Of a DNA stretch of 64,000 bases, positions 61,883-64,000 are shown piece by piece; the stretch's first letter is position 1; every line of letters begins with the position of its first letter. Source of the DNA: CALBRZ01 sp964511065 (GTDB lineage: Bacteria; Planctomycetota; Planctomycetia; Pirellulales; S012-138); the NCBI GenBank assembly GCA_964511065.1, contig CAZEEG010000011.1, positions 13,109 to 77,108 on the forward strand, in the 5' to 3' direction. The position numbers and the translations under genes were made by a program. A model generated the notes under the pieces. That model made no database searches, had not been told where the DNA came from, and saw only the letters and a program-made list of their open reading frames with translations.

Positions 61883-63799
61883 ATGATCGGGGCTAGTATC
61901 GCGGGGGGATTGCCGCCTCAGCTCCTGCCGCTCATCCTCCTGCTGACGCTGATCTTCTATATCGGGTTGTTCTATATCGGCTGCCTCCTGTCCGGCACGC
62001 CGTTCACGCCGTTCTTCAAATCGGCCGGATTGACCGCGCTGACGCTGCTTTGTACGTGCCTGATCATCTTCACCTTCGCCGTCCTGTTCGGCCTCATGTT
62101 GGTGTTGTTCTACGACGCGGAGCCGCCCCAACCGCCGGGTAAGCTCGGGACGATGTTCCTCCGGATGTTCGGGGCCTTCGTTTACTTGTGCGTGTTTGTG
62201 GTCGTCGGCGGAGCGCTCTACAACTGGGGATTGAAGATTGATTCTGGCCAGTCGATTGCCATGTACCAATGTGGCATTCCGACGGGCTTCGTATGCTTGC
62301 TCACCTTCGTTGGCATCATCGGCTACATGACTGGTGCCATCAAGGACGATCCACCTCCCGCGTACGTGGACGCGGGTTCAAGGCCACAGCCCGTTCAGCC
62401 AACGATTCAGGGGCGAAACTCCATTACGCCTCCACCGGTGGAGGTAGCACGGCCACCCGTAGAGGTAGGCCGGCCATCGGTAAGCCCTACGACGGTGTCA
62501 CAACCCGAGCGGCCCCTGTTCGAAATCCCACAGGCTTCGCCGGACGCCGCTGCCGGTCGTACCGGGGCCTTTGGAACGGAACGCTCCAGCACGCCGACAC
62601 GGCCACTCTTTGCTACCCCCGATCCCGCGGCGTCTGTACCGGCTGGCGACCACGCCGCGGCAAGTTCGCCCGCGGGGCTCGATCCGGGCAATACGGCCTC
62701 CAGCACCGGCAACCATCAATCATCGGATGCTTCGCCATTCCCGTCGAGTACGCCACAACCAACGGTCCGGCCCAGGTCACAAAGCCTGCTCGGCAAGGCT
62801 GATTGGGCGATGGAATACGGGCAGCTTCACACGGCGCTTCAGCATTTGTATGCCGCGGCTGCCGTTGAGAACGATCCCCAGGTATGGCAGAACGTCAACT
62901 GGAGCGAGCATTTCAACCGCCCCATGTTTTGCGTGATGTGGGGAGTTGGCATCGAAGGAACCCTGGCACCGGGGATCGATCCCGAGACGGCAACCGCCGG
63001 CATTCTGCCCGCGGTTCGCACGCAATTGCAGGACCTGCTGCGCCGCAGCGTATTCAGCAAGCATGCCGAGGCGTTGGTGCAGGACCTGGGGATTGCCGAC
63101 GACCGGCGCAAGTTGCTGGCAAGCGCCCGCGATGCCGGCGTCGATGCACTGGTGACCGTCAGCCTTCAGCAAAAGGCGGTGCCCGGGCAGCCCCGCCCGG
63201 AATTAACGCTGTATGTCTACCTCCAGGATGCGGCAACCGGGCGCTCGTTGTGGCGGTCCGGGGGGCTCACCCGAACGCGTTACCTGGTGGCCCTAAACCA
63301 AGGGCAAGATTTAGGGCTGGAACTCGCCGAGGAAGCAGGCCTGGAGGCCTCGAAGGTTTGCGGGCTCGTTTCCCACTGCCCACTCCAGGCCGATGAGGCG
63401 CGGACCGCGGTCCGCGAGCTGATTAGCTCGCGTCCCGCCAATCCACTGCAAGCGCTGTTCCTGCTGCGTTATCTCCAGCGTCAAGAGAAGATCACGGTGG
63501 CCGAGTACGGAGTATTCCAGCGCGAATTGGTTGGTGACGATGCCGCCAACGTCCTGGCTGGAAATGACCACACCGCCAGGCAGCAGTTGATTGCCCGCTG
63601 GCTGCCGCCGCTTCGCACGCCGGCCATCCGCCAGCCTGCCGCCACCTCGGGGCCGTCACCTTTTTCCGGGGTACCTACCGCTTCGCCCGGCTTGGGTGCG
63701 GCCTCGCCGGATTCATCTTCTGCTCCGGTTCCGTCCGGCGTGCCTGGCGGGGAGCCCATGGGGGCTAACCGTGGTGGCAACCGGTTCTTTATCGACTGA
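61883..63799 (+). CDS. Membrane protein with disordered linker and soluble C-terminal domain
   Basis: 638 residues from the ATG at 61883 (CGGAG ribosome site, promoter just upstream). Four membrane helices lie in the first ~150 residues (LLPLILLLTLIFYIGLFYIG, LLCTCLIIFTFAVLFGLMLV and two more). Residues ~155-310 are Pro/Ser/Thr-rich and disordered. Residues ~315-570 form a folded alpha/beta domain (WAMEYGQLHTALQHLYAAAA, GVDALVTVSLQQKAV, ELTLYVYLQDAATGRSLWRS). A second disordered tail follows (PTASPGLGAASPDSS). No known family or catalytic motif. It is probably an inner-membrane protein with its domain in the cytoplasm. Confidence 0.82.
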   Translation: MIGASIAGGLPPQLLPLILLLTLIFYIGLFYIGCLLSGTPFTPFFKSAGLTALTLLCTCLIIFTFAVLFGLMLVLFYDAEPPQPPGKLGTMFLRMFGAFVYLCVFVVVGGALYNWGLKIDSGQSIAMYQCGIPTGFVCLLTFVGIIGYMTGAIKDDPPPAYVDAGSRPQPVQPTIQGRNSITPPPVEVARPPVEVGRPSVSPTTVSQPERPLFEIPQASPDAAAGRTGAFGTERSSTPTRPLFATPDPAASVPAGDHAAASSPAGLDPGNTASSTGNHQSSDASPFPSSTPQPTVRPRSQSLLGKADWAMEYGQLHTALQHLYAAAAVENDPQVWQNVNWSEHFNRPMFCVMWGVGIEGTLAPGIDPETATAGILPAVRTQLQDLLRRSVFSKHAEALVQDLGIADDRRKLLASARDAGVDALVTVSLQQKAVPGQPRPELTLYVYLQDAATGRSLWRSGGLTRTRYLVALNQGQDLGLELAEEAGLEASKVCGLVSHCPLQADEARTAVRELISSRPANPLQALFLLRYLQRQEKITVAEYGVFQRELVGDDAANVLAGNDHTARQQLIARWLPPLRTPAIRQPAATSGPSPFSGVPTASPGLGAASPDSSSAPVPSGVPGGEPMGANRGGNRFFID

Positions 63800-64000
63800 A
63801 GGCCGGTGGATTGACGGATGGCCCCGCAGCCGCCTCGATTGGCTGGCTGTGCCGTATGCGCCCGCTAGTCTGATCGTCGCTGTTAGCCGCGGCCTGACCA
63901 TCGTGCTTTACGCTGGCGCAAGTCGTGCTGGCACTGCATCTGCGACTATCGAGGGGGGGCCGCGACTCCTGTTGCTGTACCCGGCGGCATTCGCTATGCT
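63800..64000 (+). other. End of window, no gene seen
   Basis: 201 bases after the membrane protein gene. No start codon with a ribosome site or protein-like frame could be recognised before the window ends. Confidence 0.4.

Noticed and set aside
1..64000. CRISPR arrays, tRNA or rRNA genes, insertion sequences, prophage genes
   Set aside because: None was seen when reading the gaps and gene products on both strands.

Overview
The window is high-GC bacterial chromosome from the Planctomycetota, most likely a Pirellulales-type lineage. The evidence is the gene content: a DUF1559 pseudopilin-like protein, several exported PQQ, WD40 and LRR proteins, a tetraheme lipoprotein with a phosphoesterase-like front end, short Tad/Flp-type pilin genes, and an intergenic hairpin family whose spurious translation contains the string SPKRQRG, which I associate with planctomycete genomes. 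I could support about 43 protein genes. I saw no rRNA, tRNA, CRISPR array, transposase or prophage. Most genes look like chromosomal housekeeping or lineage-specific genes rather than a mobile island.

Layout. 1-2.7 kb: 3' part of ftsK, then a fumarylacetoacetate-hydrolase family enzyme. 3.0-8.3 kb (minus): zwf, then a three-gene module of a zinc-ribbon MotA/TolQ/ExbB-type channel and two ExbD-like coiled-coil partners. 9.0-13.6 kb (plus): an exported protein with a LecA-like C-terminal domain, a PQQ/TPR protein and a translationally coupled LRR protein. 13.7-23.5 kb: an alpha-glucan/trehalose cluster (GH15 and treZ on minus, treY and glgX on plus). 23.5-26.1 kb (minus): a DUF1559 protein behind a strong promoter carrying a Fur-box-like dyad, then a small lipoprotein and a single-pass membrane protein. 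26.4-31.0 kb (minus): a reduced Tad-like locus (two small pilins, A24 prepilin peptidase, TadE-like and TadG-like proteins). 31.5-35.2 kb: an Hsp70-family ATPase, a GNAT and two small membrane or hypothetical proteins. 35.7-38.8 kb: the tetraheme lipoprotein, then an Lgt with an internal PDZ domain. 39.3-45.2 kb: Fe-S type purF, small hypotheticals and an exported alpha/beta hydrolase. 45.4-49.0 kb: a giant WD40 protein. 49.5-55.4 kb: a cobalamin-binding-like protein, an exported Cys/His-rich protein, a membrane protein with a GAF-PP2C phosphatase, a zinc-ribbon protein and a pseudopilin-tail-like protein. 55.4-61.3 kb (minus): GT4 glycosyltransferase, methyltransferase, LplT-like MFS and thiC. 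61.9-63.8 kb: a membrane protein with a disordered linker.

How the genes work together. GlgX debranches glycogen, TreY converts the reducing end of the linear glucan to a maltooligosyltrehalose, and TreZ releases trehalose. The GH15 enzyme, coupled to treZ, could hydrolyse leftover glucan or trehalose. Zwf feeds glucose-6-phosphate into the pentose phosphate pathway. The Tad-like peptidase sits among candidate substrates that carry a Gly cleavage site near a hydrophobic helix. The channel and its two partners look like a proton-driven inner-membrane motor in which only one of the two ExbD-like subunits keeps the proton-carrying Asp. This module, the Lgt-PDZ fusion and the Fur-like DUF1559 promoter are the most interesting items. 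Starts were chosen from Shine-Dalgarno sequences, signal peptides and overlaps. Family calls rest on recognised motifs; no searches were run.
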